This document shows, piece by piece, positions 21,678 to 33,510 of a stretch of DNA of 64,000 nt (positions are counted from its first letter, which is position 1; every line of letters starts with the position of its first letter). The notes beneath the pieces were generated by a model. The model worked only from the letters and a program-made list of their open reading frames with translations. It ran no database searches and was not told where the DNA came from. Source of the stretch: Mikania micrantha (taxonomy: Eukaryota; Streptophyta; Magnoliopsida; Asterales; Asteraceae); assembly GCA_009363875.1 (NCBI GenBank), contig CM018690.1, forward strand, positions 5,692,788 through 5,756,787. Direction: 5' to 3'. The translations under genes were made by a program, and so were the position numbers.

Positions 21678-23807
21678 TGTGACAATTGCATTTGAGAATT
21701 ACGTCATCAATGACGTGAGCACATTTGGTCGTGCTTGAAATCCACGTTGATTTAGCTATTGTAGTTATTACAGGTTGATAGTATGCGAGAAATGGTGAAT
21801 ATAGGCGAAAATCGTGCGCGAAAAGGAGTTCCGGATTGTCCGAAATCGCAAAACGAAGAAAAGTACAAAAATCTCAAAGTCAAGGGGTCTAGGCGGTACG
21901 CCTAGCGCCAACTTCTTTCGCTAGGCGGTACGCGCGGGGAAGGAAAAATATCTGGGAATTCAAGACTCGCGTGCTACGCCCCGGGCCAAGCGGCCACACG
22001 GGGCGATGCGCCTGGCGTGGATCGGCTTGGCATATAGGATTAAAAGATCAGATTGCATGGAAATAAGAAATTCTATCACACTCTCGAACTCTCTTATCTC
22101 CCAGATGAACAAAACCGGTTTTTCAGCATCAAAATTCAGATTTAAAGGCCTCGGATCACACCAAGGAACATTTCTAAAAGTTCTGATCGTTGTTCTGCAG
22201 CTGAAAATCCGTCAGATTAGGTAACGGTTCGTTTTAACCTTCTAGTTTGATAATGGTTGATTAGATATTGTTTTTGAGCATAATGGTATAGTTAGGGTTG
22301 TTGATTATTGCCTAGATGATGGCTAGGATTGATCAGAAATGAAGAACTTGATGTTTTAAACGGTAAATCCTTGTTTTGATCCGTTGTAATGCTCGGTTTT
22401 CATGAAATCATAACATTGGTTATAATGATTTAAACCATTTGATTGTGACAATGTAGGTGATTAGTTTGGTTAATCTTTGAAATGCAAGGTTAAATCTAAG
22501 TGTTTCAAACTAATCACAATCATTAACATAGTCATTGGAATGATTATTTGATGTTTATGATAACAGTCAGATTAGTATGTTAAATATGGTTATTAAACAT
22601 ATTCTAATGTCACATTGTGATATTTCATGATATTTGGGTACTCAATAACAAGGATTGATCATTCCTAAGCCATAAATTTATATAGAAACTGTTTTAGCAT
22701 CATAATCAAGAACATTAACTATATGGATTATCTGAAATTATTCTGATTAATCAAACGTGTCATCAACCTTGTATTAGGAACCTGAATCAGTATAGGTTCC
22801 TACATTATCATACATTGTATGATATGACGTTAAATTAACTAATTGAAAACCTAATATCGGTTTGATGACTGTTACTGCCATGTCTTTGACGTTGAACGTT
22901 CAGAAAGATCTAATCAATAAGTTAAAACATAAATAACTCATTAAACATAAACTAATGTAGAATTAAGCTACTATTATCATTTGCGTGTGATTTCACCACT
23001 CTTCTGACTTCAGGTGATTTTCGTACAACTCCTTTTATCTTTAATGTTTTATAAACATCGGGGTACCTCTGTAAATCCATTTCTGAACATATGATATGTA
23101 TCACTGTTATTTTTGTTATTTCATGTGACTCTTGTGTGATTTCATGGGATTTTTGCCGTTAGTATCTTTATCACAGTATCAAAAGTCTTCATTCCTCGAA
23201 ACTGTATTTAATGAACCCATGTGGGGCCGAAGAGGCTTCAATGATAGTACTATCGGCTGACAACCCATTCACTAGGAGGTTTGCATCTCCCCTGGTGTGA
23301 ATGTTTGTTACCTGTTTCCAAAACATCTTCTTAATGTTAGTGATATGCATAAAGATAATGAGGCATCAAAATATTTACCGACGGGTAGTATCTTTATAAA
23401 ATCATAGATTGTCCGAAAGGAACTAGATACGAGTCCCATGGTTATCTGGAACCGAATATCGTGAGAACTTGTATACCATGTCATATCATATGTTTTAACT
23501 TGAACTTTACGATCTCACCAGCTTTGTGCTGATCTTTCAAACTCAAACATTTTTGCAGGGAGACAGTGACCACGGTGAGGCTGCACTTCAAACATTTGTA
23601 AATAAATAAGTTAGTTTGTATAATAAACTTAGTTGTAAATTGTAATGTTGGTTGTAACAACGATCCTTGTAATGTATTTATTTTAAGTTAATGATACCGG
23701 ATCAAGTAAGTCATACCTCATCTCTAAGACATCACCACTATGCTTCCGCAACCTTCTCAGAACGACGAATGGCATCATCTCAGGTGACGAGAGGTGAGGG
23801 TGTGATA
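21678..23807 (+). mobile_element. Solo LTR 'D' with TSD ATTCT
   Basis: Starts TGTGACAATTG and ends GGGTGTGATA (2130 bp), with ATTCT repeated at 21673-21677 and 23808-23812. No PBS or PPT is present. The first 500 bp resemble the LTR piece at 51558. It has two GCGGTACGC motifs (21893 and 21925) upstream of an AT-rich promoter-like stretch near 22030. Near 23226-23312 it has palindromes (GATAGTACTATC at 23243) and CATTCAC pairing with GTGAATG. The open frame at 22006 has no family resemblance. The superfamily is probably gypsy but not shown. Confidence 0.85.
21889..21933 (+). promoter_or_regulatory. GCGGTACGC mini-hairpins in U3 of D
   Basis: CTAGGCG-GTA-CGCCTAG (21889-21905) is a 7-bp stem with a 3-base loop. 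A second CTAGGCGGTACGC lies at 21921-21933. The same core recurs in the Athila-like LTRs. Confidence 0.55.
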
Positions 23808-23812
23808 ATTCT

Positions 23813-24356
23813 AGGATCTAAATTAGGTAATACAATAACTATTAACTAGAAATGTTTGATTGAGAATAATTGGAGGAGATAATCAATTAATCCTAATTGT
23901 TAGGAGCTTCCGTAATAGTGCGAAAGTTACTTTTCTTTTTTACTTAAACATATTTTTATATTTTGAACCACATGTAAAGTTCTCGTTAGTTTTTAAAATT
24001 TATTAAAATAAAAGCGCTACCAAAGAGTTGGAGGCAATTGCTACAATAAAAACCAGAATTATATCAATGACAAAAGTTGTTTGTATGGATTTGAATTTAT
24101 GTTAAATTTGCTACCATTCCAAGCAAAACCACTTTTGTCATTGGATTTTTTTCATAAGAAGTTGCGTGAGAATATTAATATTATTAGCGCACCTTTGTAG
24201 CTCCTGTTCTACATCTATGAGTTAGGAAAATTATTAATGTGTCATATATGAGTTGTTTATACGTATTGTAGAAGCACTTTTGCAACATGACATGATATTA
24301 AGTCTACATTGATATTCACATCATTCAACTTCTGGACGAAGCTGATGAAAATATTA
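23813..24356. other. Rest of copia LTR and AT-rich sequence
   Basis: The first bases after the D insertion should continue the copia LTR. Beyond that I recognise nothing coding. A small candidate MITE lies at 24065-24143. Confidence 0.4.
24065..24143. mobile_element. Tiny candidate MITE with 13-bp perfect TIRs
   Basis: CAATGACAAAAGT (24065-24077) and its exact complement ACTTTTGTCATTG (24131-24143) bound 79 bp. No convincing target-site duplication, so it may be only a hairpin. Confidence 0.35.
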
Positions 24357-24364
24357 TTCATAGT

Positions 24365-24715
24365 TAAGGGTGTTCAAAATACCCGAAACTCGAAAAAATC
24401 CGAAATCTAAATTGTATCCGAAATCTAATTCGGGCTTTTCGGGTCAGATAATATGATTTTAGATTCGGGTGGGGTCGGGTTTCGGATAGTCAAAATTTAG
24501 TTTTTCGGGCCGGATATCGGAAAAAAACTGGTTTATTCGGGTTGTTCGGGTTTTCGGATGTAAAAATCACAGTTTTTAGGGTTGTTTGGATCGGATAATA
24601 TATTTTATTTTCGGGTCAGGTCGGGTTTTGGATAGACCGAAGAAACTTTTCAAATCCGAATAACCTGATTCAAATAATCCGAATAACTCATTATCCAACC
24701 CAATGAACACCCCTC
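24365..24715. mobile_element. hAT-type MITE, TSD TTCATAGT
   Basis: A 351-bp element with terminal GGGTGTTCA inverted repeats. The 8-bp duplication TTCATAGT (24357-24364 and 24716-24723) is the size made by hAT transposases. The interior is rich in TCGGGT/TTCGGGT and has no open frame. Confidence 0.8.
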
Positions 24716-24723
24716 TTCATAGT

Positions 24724-25146
24724 ACAATTTGTGTTAACATCTTTACCCTAGACTTCGTGAGTAATATTCAAGGGATTTGTTATTGAGATTTAACATGACA
24801 TTGGTTATTTGTTGGATATAACGAGCTCTATATGAGTAATTAGATTTGGTTGTGAACTTTTGCATATAAAAAATTTCATACTTGTATTTTGAAAAAAAAA
24901 TATTGTCCATAACTTGACATTTTAGGGTATGTTTTTTGTGTCATTAAACATGCGACCTCATCACCTTCATAGCTGATGTTTTCAAGTATGTTTTTTCAGG
25001 CTATAATTAGTCAGTTTAGATGACTATTAGATATATTACCAAATGAATTCCTCAATGAGAGGATACATGCTATATATAAAAGTACAAAATACATAAAAGG
25101 ATTAGAAGTATTAAGTAATTCCATATACGCACATAATTATATACTA
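24724..25146. other. Non-coding gap
   Basis: AT-rich, no feature recognised. The right part should hold the PPT and 3' LTR side of the adjacent copia pol, but I could not fix an LTR edge. Confidence 0.3.
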
Positions 25147-27450
25147 ATATTAGCTATTATCCCCGTCAAGTGAAACAAAGGTGGACCCAAACAACGTTGT
25201 TGACAAAAGTGTTCAAACTTAGGCTGAGGAAGGCTATTTGCAAAAAGGTCTGCAACCTGAAGCTTGATAGAAATTAATTTTGAGTATAGTTTTCAAGAGG
25301 TGACAATTACTCGAATAAAATGATTGTCACATTCAATATGCTTGTCATGTTTGTGAGATACAGGATTTTAAGCGAGAAAAGTGCACTTTGATTATCACAT
25401 AGAATCGTTTGGTATATCTGTAGGTAAGTCATGAAGTTCCTATAACAAGTGAGTGATCCAAAAAATTTCGGCAGCCATATTAGCCATAGCTTTGTACTCG
25501 GATTCACAGCTAGAACGAGATACGATGGGTTGTTGTTTTTGCACTCTAAGTGACAAGATTACCACCTTGGAATATCGAGTAGCCATAGGTAGATCTGCAT
25601 GTTTCTAAACAATGAGCATGGTGTGCATCTGAATAACAATTAGAGCTAAGGTAGAAGAAAAACTGAAGTGATGAATAAAGCTTAATGTTCCCCTTAGATA
25701 GCGTAAAATTCTTTTAAATTTCTGATAATGAGAGATTATAGGTGCATGAAGAAACTATTTGACCTGATTAACTACATAAGAGATGTTTGGTCTTATAATG
25801 GTGAGATATTGTACAACACCAACAATCGAGTGATAATGAGTGGGATTTGGATGCAAAGTGCCTACAAAAACAAAAGAAACATTTGTGCTTAAAAGTGTCG
25901 GGGCCGATTCGGCATCCAACTTCTTCATATGGGTTGGAACTTGGAATATCAACAGTGTATTTGGATTGGCTAATGATGTGTCTAGTGGGAGTATAAGCAA
26001 CTTCAAGACCCAGAAAGTAGTTGAGCTCTCCTAAGTCTTTGATAGCAAATTAAGTGTTGAGACAAGAATTGAAAGTGGAAAGAACAGAAAGATTGTTAAT
26101 AGTGAAAATGAGGTCATCTACATAGACAAGTAAGTACACGATACACAAGTCATGTTTGAAAACAAAAAGATATGGATCAGCTTGACTGCACATGATGTTG
26201 GATATTGGATGTCCAATTAACGATAAGTTCAACGTTTCTATGAAATGTATGATCCAAAGAGTTACACTTTGGAAGGCAACGACTTTATATTCAATCGTTA
26301 AACATAATATACGATCACGAATTGTCGGTTTTATCGAATTGGCTTTTATTATTTATGAAATAATAAACGGTGAGAATTAATTATATAGATAATTAATTAT
26401 ATAGATAATTAATTCATTAAACAAATAAAGTTTTGAACTTTATTACAAGGGATTGTTAGTTAAATGTTAATTAACAAATTGACATTTAGTTAAACTTTAA
26501 ATATTTAATTAAATGCTACTAACTAATTGTTAGTTAGTAATATTGGAGAGTAGTAATTAAATGGTTTAATTACTAAAAGAGTTTAATCAAATTAAAAGAG
26601 TTTAATTTAAATTAAATGTGAAATAAAAAGGTGGGAATTCAATTTTGAATTGGTATTCTTAGATCCTAAAAAGGTGGATCTACTTTTGACTTTAAAAGTA
26701 GATCCAACCTCCCACATTTGATGAGGAACTTTTTCACCCACTCTCCTTTTCTCTTGTGTGGCTGTCGCCACCCCTCTCCTTGGGCTGCCATTGCCGTCGC
26801 CCATCACCACCACCATTTTGGTGTTTCGGTAAACTAGCCGGTTGAGTCATGGGTTGCACCGTCGAGCCGAGCCGAGTTGTGGGTTGCACCGTCAAGCCGT
26901 GAACTGAATCGCGAGCCGTATTGAGCCGGATTTGGATTGAGTTCCTTTTATGATTCGTAGGACGAAATAGGGAACCGGATGAACGCATAGAGTCAACTAG
27001 CGAGACCGTTGCCGATCCATCGTGTGGATTTGGAACCGCTTCGTAAAGGTCGATTTCTAAAACCCCCTATGGTTGTGTTATGTGTTATTTAATTTAATTG
27101 TTGTTTAAATGATTTGTAACTGGATCCTGATTTGGGAATTGTTTCGATTACGAATCGAAAGGTTATAAAAATTTAAAAGCTTCCGCTGTGTCAGATCTGA
27201 TCAGATAGTTTAATCTGGTTTTATGAAAACTGATTTTCTCAATTAATATGATTAATTGAAACTGATTAAACTAAAAAGTAACCTAGAATTCCCAACTCAT
27301 GAAGCCATTGCGAAGAAGAAACATGCTTTGGCGATGAAACTAAGCACGTGGAGCTTATTTAAGACCAAATAAGGCTTTTTTTAGTTTACACACATGATTG
27401 GGAATAGCAGGGTTGACAAAGCCCTATGGCTGTCCATGTAAACAAATTCA
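25147..27450 (-). pseudogene. Ty1/copia pol (RT to RNase H), fragmented
   Basis: Minus-strand copia RT and RNase H split by the solo LTR at 26196-27297. Right of it: FVNPAIPNHVCKLKKALFGLK, stop, APRA, stop, FHR. Left of it: CSQADPYLFVFKH, then YLLVYVDDLIFT with the YVDD catalytic motif, GTLHPNPTHYHSIVGVVQYL, MANMAAEIFW, CDNQSALF, and the C-terminus QVADLFANSLPQPKFEHF ending near 25147. It has several stops and frameshifts. Pol's 3' end lies to the left, so this fragment is not colinear with the copia gag at 20313-21524 and must come from another copy. Confidence 0.85.
26196..27297. mobile_element. Solo LTR (TGTTGG type), TSD CATGA
   Basis: Starts TGTTGGATATTGGATG and ends near AATTCCCAAC(T), 1102 bp, with CATGA on both sides (26191-26195 and 27298-27302). 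The copia pol reading frame continues exactly across one CATGA, confirming the insertion. The TGTTGG...CCAAC termini are typical of copia LTRs. The frames at 26607-26988 inside it look non-coding. Confidence 0.8.
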
Positions 27451-27451
27451 A

Positions 27452-27968
27452 CAGTGGGGGAGCTTGGCTGACATACAGGAGGCGGGAAGCCGAACTTATA
27501 AATCTAGGGAGCGAACTTAACATGTATTAAATTTTCAAACAAAAAATACATAAAATTACACTATTGGGCGAAAAAACAACGCGGCCCTAACTATCCTCCG
27601 CCCTTGACATTCGGACACACAAGGAAAGTGGTTGATAATGGCTAATGATAAAGACTTTTCTTGAGGACATAGTGGACTTTTATCTTTTATCATGTTAAAC
27701 AGTTTTCTTCTGTTATTGTAATATTTTTTCTGACTTGTCGGGTCTTTTGTTACATATTTAACATTTTGTTAATGCTTAAATATTATCACATACTTACATT
27801 TTATGTGAAAATTGTAATCGTTTAACAAGTGATTATTTGAATTGTATCATGTATGAGACATATGTCATATATCTTTGCATTAATTAAGTACATTCTAGGA
27901 TATCTATTAAAGCAGTGGATTATGAGATACGATTTCTGCATATTTTGTTTTAATGGAGGTGTGACACA
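27452..27968 (+). mobile_element. Small insertion and LTR 3'-end fragment
   Basis: 27452-27611 (CAGTGGGGGAGCTTGGCTGAC to a CCTCCGCCCTTGAC end) resembles short non-autonomous repeats that start CAGTG.CGGAGCTTG, as at 46152. 27612-27968 ends ATGGAGGTGTGACA, an LTR terminus, and has the low-complexity look of an LTR tail. Its left end is not defined. Confidence 0.35.
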
Positions 27969-28690
27969 GACCATCATGGATGTTTCTCTCTATTTAAAAT
28001 TGCCCCCTGTACATTGCTAATTACAAAGTTCATCACTTTCTTTGAAACGTTTGCTAATGTCATCAAGATTACCTTTGAATACATCCGATGTGGATGATCG
28101 GCCTGTTGTTATATTACAACCTTTGATTTGTAGTCACATGCATCAGTTTCGACCTCATTGGCAAATGCTTTGTAATATGTATTAATTTAAAGTTATTCGG
28201 GTTGTTCAGATGGTTTTTTTCTAAATCAGAGAATTTATTTAGACTATTTATTATAATATGTGATTGTTTTTGAATTTTGAAATTTGAGGTATTGTAATAT
28301 GCATCTAAACTAGTAAAAAGTTTAATTTTAGAAACCAAAATATAAAAATAAAAATAAATATTAGAACAAAAAAAATATATTAGAAGTTTTTTATTCAGCT
28401 TTATTTTGTTGGTTCGAGTTACTAGGATTAATCTGAATCCAAACCCAATCATAATTCGGATAGATTCAGTTTGGATGATATTCGAACCAATTCAGGTTGT
28501 TTTTAAATTCAAATAACTTGATTCAAAGAAATGAAATAGCTCATAATCCAACGTATTGAAAATATAGACATCATTTATATAATGTATACATGTGTGGGCT
28601 CTTAAGGGGCAAAAGTAAAAGTGCACTAATTTTAACGTTATTTCAATTATTTTGTGAAAATGACGTTAAAATCATTGAGATGATCAACTT
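27969..28690. other. Degenerate non-coding sequence
   Basis: 28185-28565 has ATTCGGGTTGTTC and AATCCAAC blocks resembling a decayed relative of the hAT MITE at 24365. The open frame 28114-28452 is AT-driven and shows no family features. Confidence 0.3.
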
Positions 28691-28696
28691 CAAATG

Positions 28697-28830
28697 ATAA
28701 CTTTGAGCCGGGGACTCTTTCGGAGCAGCCTCTCTATCCCAATTGGGATAGGGGTAAGGTTTGTATCTATCCTTCCCCCCCAGACCCTACTGAAAAGTGG
28801 GAATATACTGGGTAAGGTTGTTGTTGTTGG
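28697..28830 (+). mobile_element. SINE, TS/Au-like with TTG tail
   Basis: Contains the widespread plant SINE blocks GCAGCCTCTCTATCCC, GGGATAGGGGTAAGGTTTG, CCCAGACCCTACTGAAAAG and TGGGAATATACTGGGTAAGG, and ends in GTTGTTGTTGG. The 5' tRNA-like head is not clear and no TSD was found, so the copy may be 5'-truncated. Confidence 0.7.
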
Positions 28831-29008
28831 TTTAGTCCATACAAACTCATTCATTAGTTATAAAACTTTAAAGCCACCAGCCGAAGTGCACTAAGACACT
28901 AAGTTAGTGCACAAAACCAACGGGGAATGATCCGAGAGTTCTCTAGGCGATGCGGTGAGCATCGACTTTAGCTAGTGGCTTAAGAATGATGGGCAGACAA
29001 TCATCAAG

Positions 29009-29443
29009 GGCTGTAATCAAGCCGAGTCAAGTTTGACTCTAGCTTGAACTCGTCAATTTTTGAGCCAAGCTGAGCCAAGCCAAAAAAAAAAAAAATTGAG
29101 CTCGTAAAAAGTCTCAAGCCTCGACCGAGCCACGAGTCGGCCGTCTCTGTTTTTTTTAATCTTTCACTACTTTATACGTATATATTTAATATAATATGCA
29201 TATATACAAATACATATATTACATTGATATAATATATATATTAGAACATGTATGTATGTATGTATGTATGTATGTATGTATGTATGTATGTATATGCTTG
29301 TGTGTGTAATACAATATATATGTATATATTAAAAATCAAGCCAAGCCAACCATGGCTCGGGCTCGGCTCGTTTAAAACAAACTTTTTTCAAGCCCAGCTC
29401 TTTTCGAGGGATCCTCGAGCCGTAAGCTTTTTAAACAGCCCTA
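29009..29443. mobile_element. hAT-like MITE (AGGGCTGT termini) with ATGT microsatellite
   Basis: AGGGCTGTAATCAAGCC at the left and TTTAAACAGCCCT at the right are inverted termini. The interior repeats CGAGCC and CAAGCC motifs. A (ATGT)n run of about eleven units lies at 29248-29293. No matching 8-bp TSD is visible. The frame at 29248 comes from the microsatellite. Confidence 0.55.
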
Positions 29444-30689
29444 CCAACATATGTTCGAGTTTATTTAACTTGTTCCTGGAGCTAGACATGTATGTGTACC
29501 ATCTTCCTCCCATTCGGTTATTCATTGATAAACGAAGTATAAGTAGAATCATTAAAGATGTAGCTTGTTCCTGGATTTGTAGCAGTTGTCATCAGAAAAA
29601 AAATTAAAAGATTTATACAATCCGATCTATAATACAAGAGCACATGGCTTTTCAAGGGCAAACGGTTTGATACGATGAACAGAGAGAGTTGAAGAAATTA
29701 AAACTTCGTCTTTTATATTGATCAGGTGAAAATGTGTAATTTAGATTTAGATGTTTGGTATTGTAAGGTTTTTTTTATTTGTTTTTATCCTATGATATTA
29801 TACTCAGATGGTGGAAAAAAAAACAATAATTTCTTAAAATATAACGACAACTATATGCTTCTTTAAGACTTGTTATCATTATTATTTTTTTCTTCTTTTG
29901 GTTATTCAGTGGAAAATAAAGGGTCTTTAGAAAAGCAGCGACTAATTTACAGTTTTAATTTTTTATAGGGAAAATGTGATAGAATTATAATCAAGTTTCT
30001 CAACTGTTTTAATTAGGTAACTCAAACTTTGTTTGTCTTTTTAAAGTAATTAAATTTAATTTACTGTTTTAATTGACAAAACGATGTCATCATTTATCTT
30101 TTTCCACATCATGTTAAATATAACAAATATTTAATACAACATGATACATCATCATGGTAACCTAGTAATATGATAATTACATAGTATTTAAACAACAAAC
30201 GAAACTTTAGTGACTTTAGATAGGCAAAAAAAAATTTTTCAACAACTTAATAGAAACAGTTGACAAACTTAGTTACATTTTTATAAAATTATCCGTTTGT
30301 TATATTAGTAGACATTCTATTTAATCAAATTTGAAGTTTAGTATGAGACTTGACACGTGGTTTCACATGTGATTGCAAATTTTGAACGAATTTAAGTAAG
30401 AGTATAAGCTTGTGTTTAATGTTTAAAATTACTAGAGATAATTGTTTAAAGTTATTATTTTTTATTTTTTTTATTTTATCACCAAAACACTATTATTATT
30501 AGGTTATATACAAATACCATATACCATGATTGTGTGAACAGTACAAATAATTTAATAATTATAATATATAATAATATATAATAAAAGAATAATAATTTTG
30601 TCACTTGTCATTTTGTTACGCTACAATTTTCACTTTTAAATTTCTTATCATTCCATTTAATTTTCTTTTCTATTAAAGGGTGAGGTTAT
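29444..30689. other. AT-rich intergenic sequence
   Basis: No coding frame, RNA gene or element boundary recognised. Confidence 0.4.
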
Positions 30690-31660
30690 AGTAAAAAAAA
30701 CTTAAATTGGTGAAAAATGTGAGAAAGATTGTGGGCCATTAGATATATAATTTAATGGTTGAGATCAAAGTTGTATTAAAAAGTTAGTGGAAGGGTATTT
30801 TAGTCATATACACTTTTGTTGACTTTTTATCACATTCCCCCTATTTTTTTAAACGGTCATAATTTTTATATATGATATTATTTTTTTTTTAAATTACACC
30901 AAAAAAACGAACATTTTTTATCTTTAAAACGAGTATACTATTGTTATATAAAAAATTAAAAAAATGTTTTCCACCACCTTTTATATTTATAATGCGTCAC
31001 TCTGTCTTTTTGTTTGTTATTGTGTATTTTTGTTTGTGATTGTTTTTTTGTTCATCATTGTGTCATCTCTGAACGTAAAACACAACTATGGGTATATTAC
31101 ACAATGACCTGAACGTAAGACACAATGATTGTATATTACACAATGTTTTGAAGATAAAATACAATGATAAGTATATTACACAATGATGCTTGTCTAAACA
31201 TAATGTCATCGTGTCATATACGTTGTCATATACATGAATATATTACAATGGTTAGGTTGGGTCAAAATTTTTAGAAACAATGGTTACAGACATCACTGTA
31301 TTTTGGGTCATTGTGTCTAAACATAGTATATATTGTGTCATATCTCTTTTCATTTGTGATTCATGTATTGCACAATGGTTAGGTTATGCAAAAACCTTTT
31401 AGAAACAATGGTTATAGACATCAATGTGTTTTGTGTCATTGTGTCTAAACATAGTGTCTATTGTGTCATATATGTTGTCATCTGTGATGCACAGTTTGCA
31501 CAATGGTTATCAGTAAAACTCATAAAAACACAATATACAATAATACACAATGTTGAACATAACACAATAGACACACTAATGATACGTAATACACAACAAT
31601 CATGTTTTGTGGATATACGATCTCTACAACAACAAAAAAAAAAACATTACATGTAATATA
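30690..31660. mobile_element. Mutator-like long-TIR element, one arm, with ACACAATG repeats
   Basis: The left part (GACTTTTTATCACATTCC, AAACGGTCATAATTTTTAT, AAACGAGTATACTATTG) matches the arm of the element at 46737-47564. The interior, like that one, is packed with ACACAATG and CATTGTGT octamers (about fifteen by eye). The second arm is missing or too diverged. The frame at 31363 follows the repeats. Confidence 0.5.
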
Positions 31661-31798
31661 GTCTTTTACGTCACGTATATTTCGTATATACTTCTTTATT
31701 TGTTTTTTTTATTGCTTATTCATCTAATTTAATAATTAGGTGTATTTGTTAAGGAAAAATATGCAAAACTTTTTTATTTGTATAAACGCATGCATGAT

Positions 31799-33510
31799 TG
31801 ATGTTTCTAAAAGTGGTCTAAGAAAATAACTACAAACACTAACCTAGACTTAATTTAATTACAACGAGTTAAAACCGAAAATCCTAAACTAAACTACTAT
31901 GACAAGCAAGTGTACCTATCAATTGTAGAATAACTAATGAAATTCCGGATATCGAACCCACGAGACACTGACTTAACGAAACAAGATTAGAAAATGACTT
32001 AAAACAAGAGGGGGGGTTTTGAATAAAAATGACAATTACTAAATTAATTAAACTAATTATCCTAATTGAATTAGAAAAAAACCAATTTAACTAATATTAA
32101 ACCCTAAAAATAGATTAACAGAATTAATTAAAAGAAATGATTCACAACTTTAGAAAAACTTAAAATAATTGGAAAAAACTCTACTTAGGTTGAATTTCTG
32201 TTTGTGATTATTGAAACTATTGACTTTGTTTGACACGATGGAACTAGGATCTTAAACAGCAAAACATAGGTAACCTAATGGATTCTGGATCAATTACCAG
32301 ATGTAACCAACTAAGAAAACCTAATCTTGCAATAAACACACTAGTTAATCGGATCACCTCCCGGATTTCTCCAATAACACTTTTATACTCAAATGAACAA
32401 GTCACATTCCTGATTTTCTTGTTCCAATACACCAAATATGCAAGGAGTAATCTTAAAATGTCTAATTTGACACGAAATGACAATAACACCAAGACTTTCA
32501 AATAAACATCCCTTCCGGGTAGTTAATAAGAAAACCCTAATGCTAAAGATCACCCGACAAGTTTATCACCTTCCGGATTTCTAAACTTAGACACACATAA
32601 AACCCTAAGAACATCAATCACGTCTTTTCCTATGGCTAGTGATATCAAACAAGCCACAAACTAGTCATAACACCAAGTCAATGACCTAATACGCGTCTAA
32701 CACCGAAAGACATTCAATAAACACGTATGGAACATGATATGAACTGAATCAAGATTAGATATGTAAAACTCATCAAAATGACATCATAAGATCTGTTACA
32801 AAAGTATTTTCCATCAAAAATCAAAACCATAGTCAATAGTGATCAATAATCATGCAAACATTCATTCTAACCTAAGTAGAATCAAAGAACTAGCCAAATA
32901 ACATCATCATCAGTCAAAAACAATCAGAAACAATAAGATGAAATGTGATAAACTAATGAAAATGAAGAACAATTAAGAACAAAGAAATAACCAAGTTGTC
33001 TTCACATTCAACCTAGCCTCCTAGCCCTCCAAAGCTCTCCAAATGCTTCCTAATGCTCCAGAGATGCTCTTCTGCTTCAAAAAATGGTCGAGACTCATTG
33101 TTGAAACGGCTGGGGAGCTCCTCCTTATAATTCTCGAATTGTTGTTGGCTTTTTTCAAAATTCAAACCTCTTCGCGTACCGCCGAGCCTTTTAAAAAAAC
33201 ACCTCAGCGTATCGCGACAGACAAAACAAGCGGGCATCTCCCGAATTCCTTCGCGTACCGCGAAGGGGTCTTTCTTCTTCTTAGCGTACCGCGACAGGTG
33301 AAAAATGATTAAACTTTGTCTTTTTGTCTCGATTTCAACCGGAGCTCGATTCCTTCGTGTTTCAACCTCGATTTCCGCTCATTTCACTCGACAAACCTGT
33401 AAAAGCCACAAACATGTAAAAAGAAGCTAAAAATAACTATAAACGACTTATTTACAAATTAAAATCGTCTCAAATTCACTTAAAAACCGGATGTGTTTTA
33501 CAACCCATCA
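31799..33510 (-). repeat. 3' LTR of the Athila-like element
   Basis: TGATGTTTCTAAAAG to CAACCCATCA on the plus strand (1712 bp). It includes the block ATCGAACCCACGAGACACTG and four GCGTACCGC-type motifs at 33174-33292. On the element's strand a TTATAAGGAGG promoter-like site follows these motifs. The frames at 32244, 32278, 33013 and 33043 are repeated in the other LTR and look non-coding. Confidence 0.85.
33174..33292 (-). promoter_or_regulatory. Four GCGGTACGC-type motifs in the LTR U3
   Basis: Plus-strand GCGTACCGC at 33174, 33253 and 33284, and the variant GCGTATCGC at 33207. The one at 33253 sits in an 8-bp hairpin, CCTTCGCG-TAC-CGCGAAGG. The other LTR keeps all four (39999, 40032, 40078 and 40109). 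Confidence 0.6.

Noticed and set aside
26607..26988. Two overlapping frames in the CATGA-flanked solo LTR
   Set aside because: Simple GC-rich words (GAGCCG, CACCAC) and no homologous features.
29248..29607. 119-aa frame starting MYVCMYVC
   Set aside because: The first part is an ATGT microsatellite; the rest is MITE and spacer.
32244..33312. Frames of 74-89 aa repeated at 39065-40137
   Set aside because: Their repetition is due to the two LTRs of one element; no start context or family resemblance, and they overlap promoter motifs.
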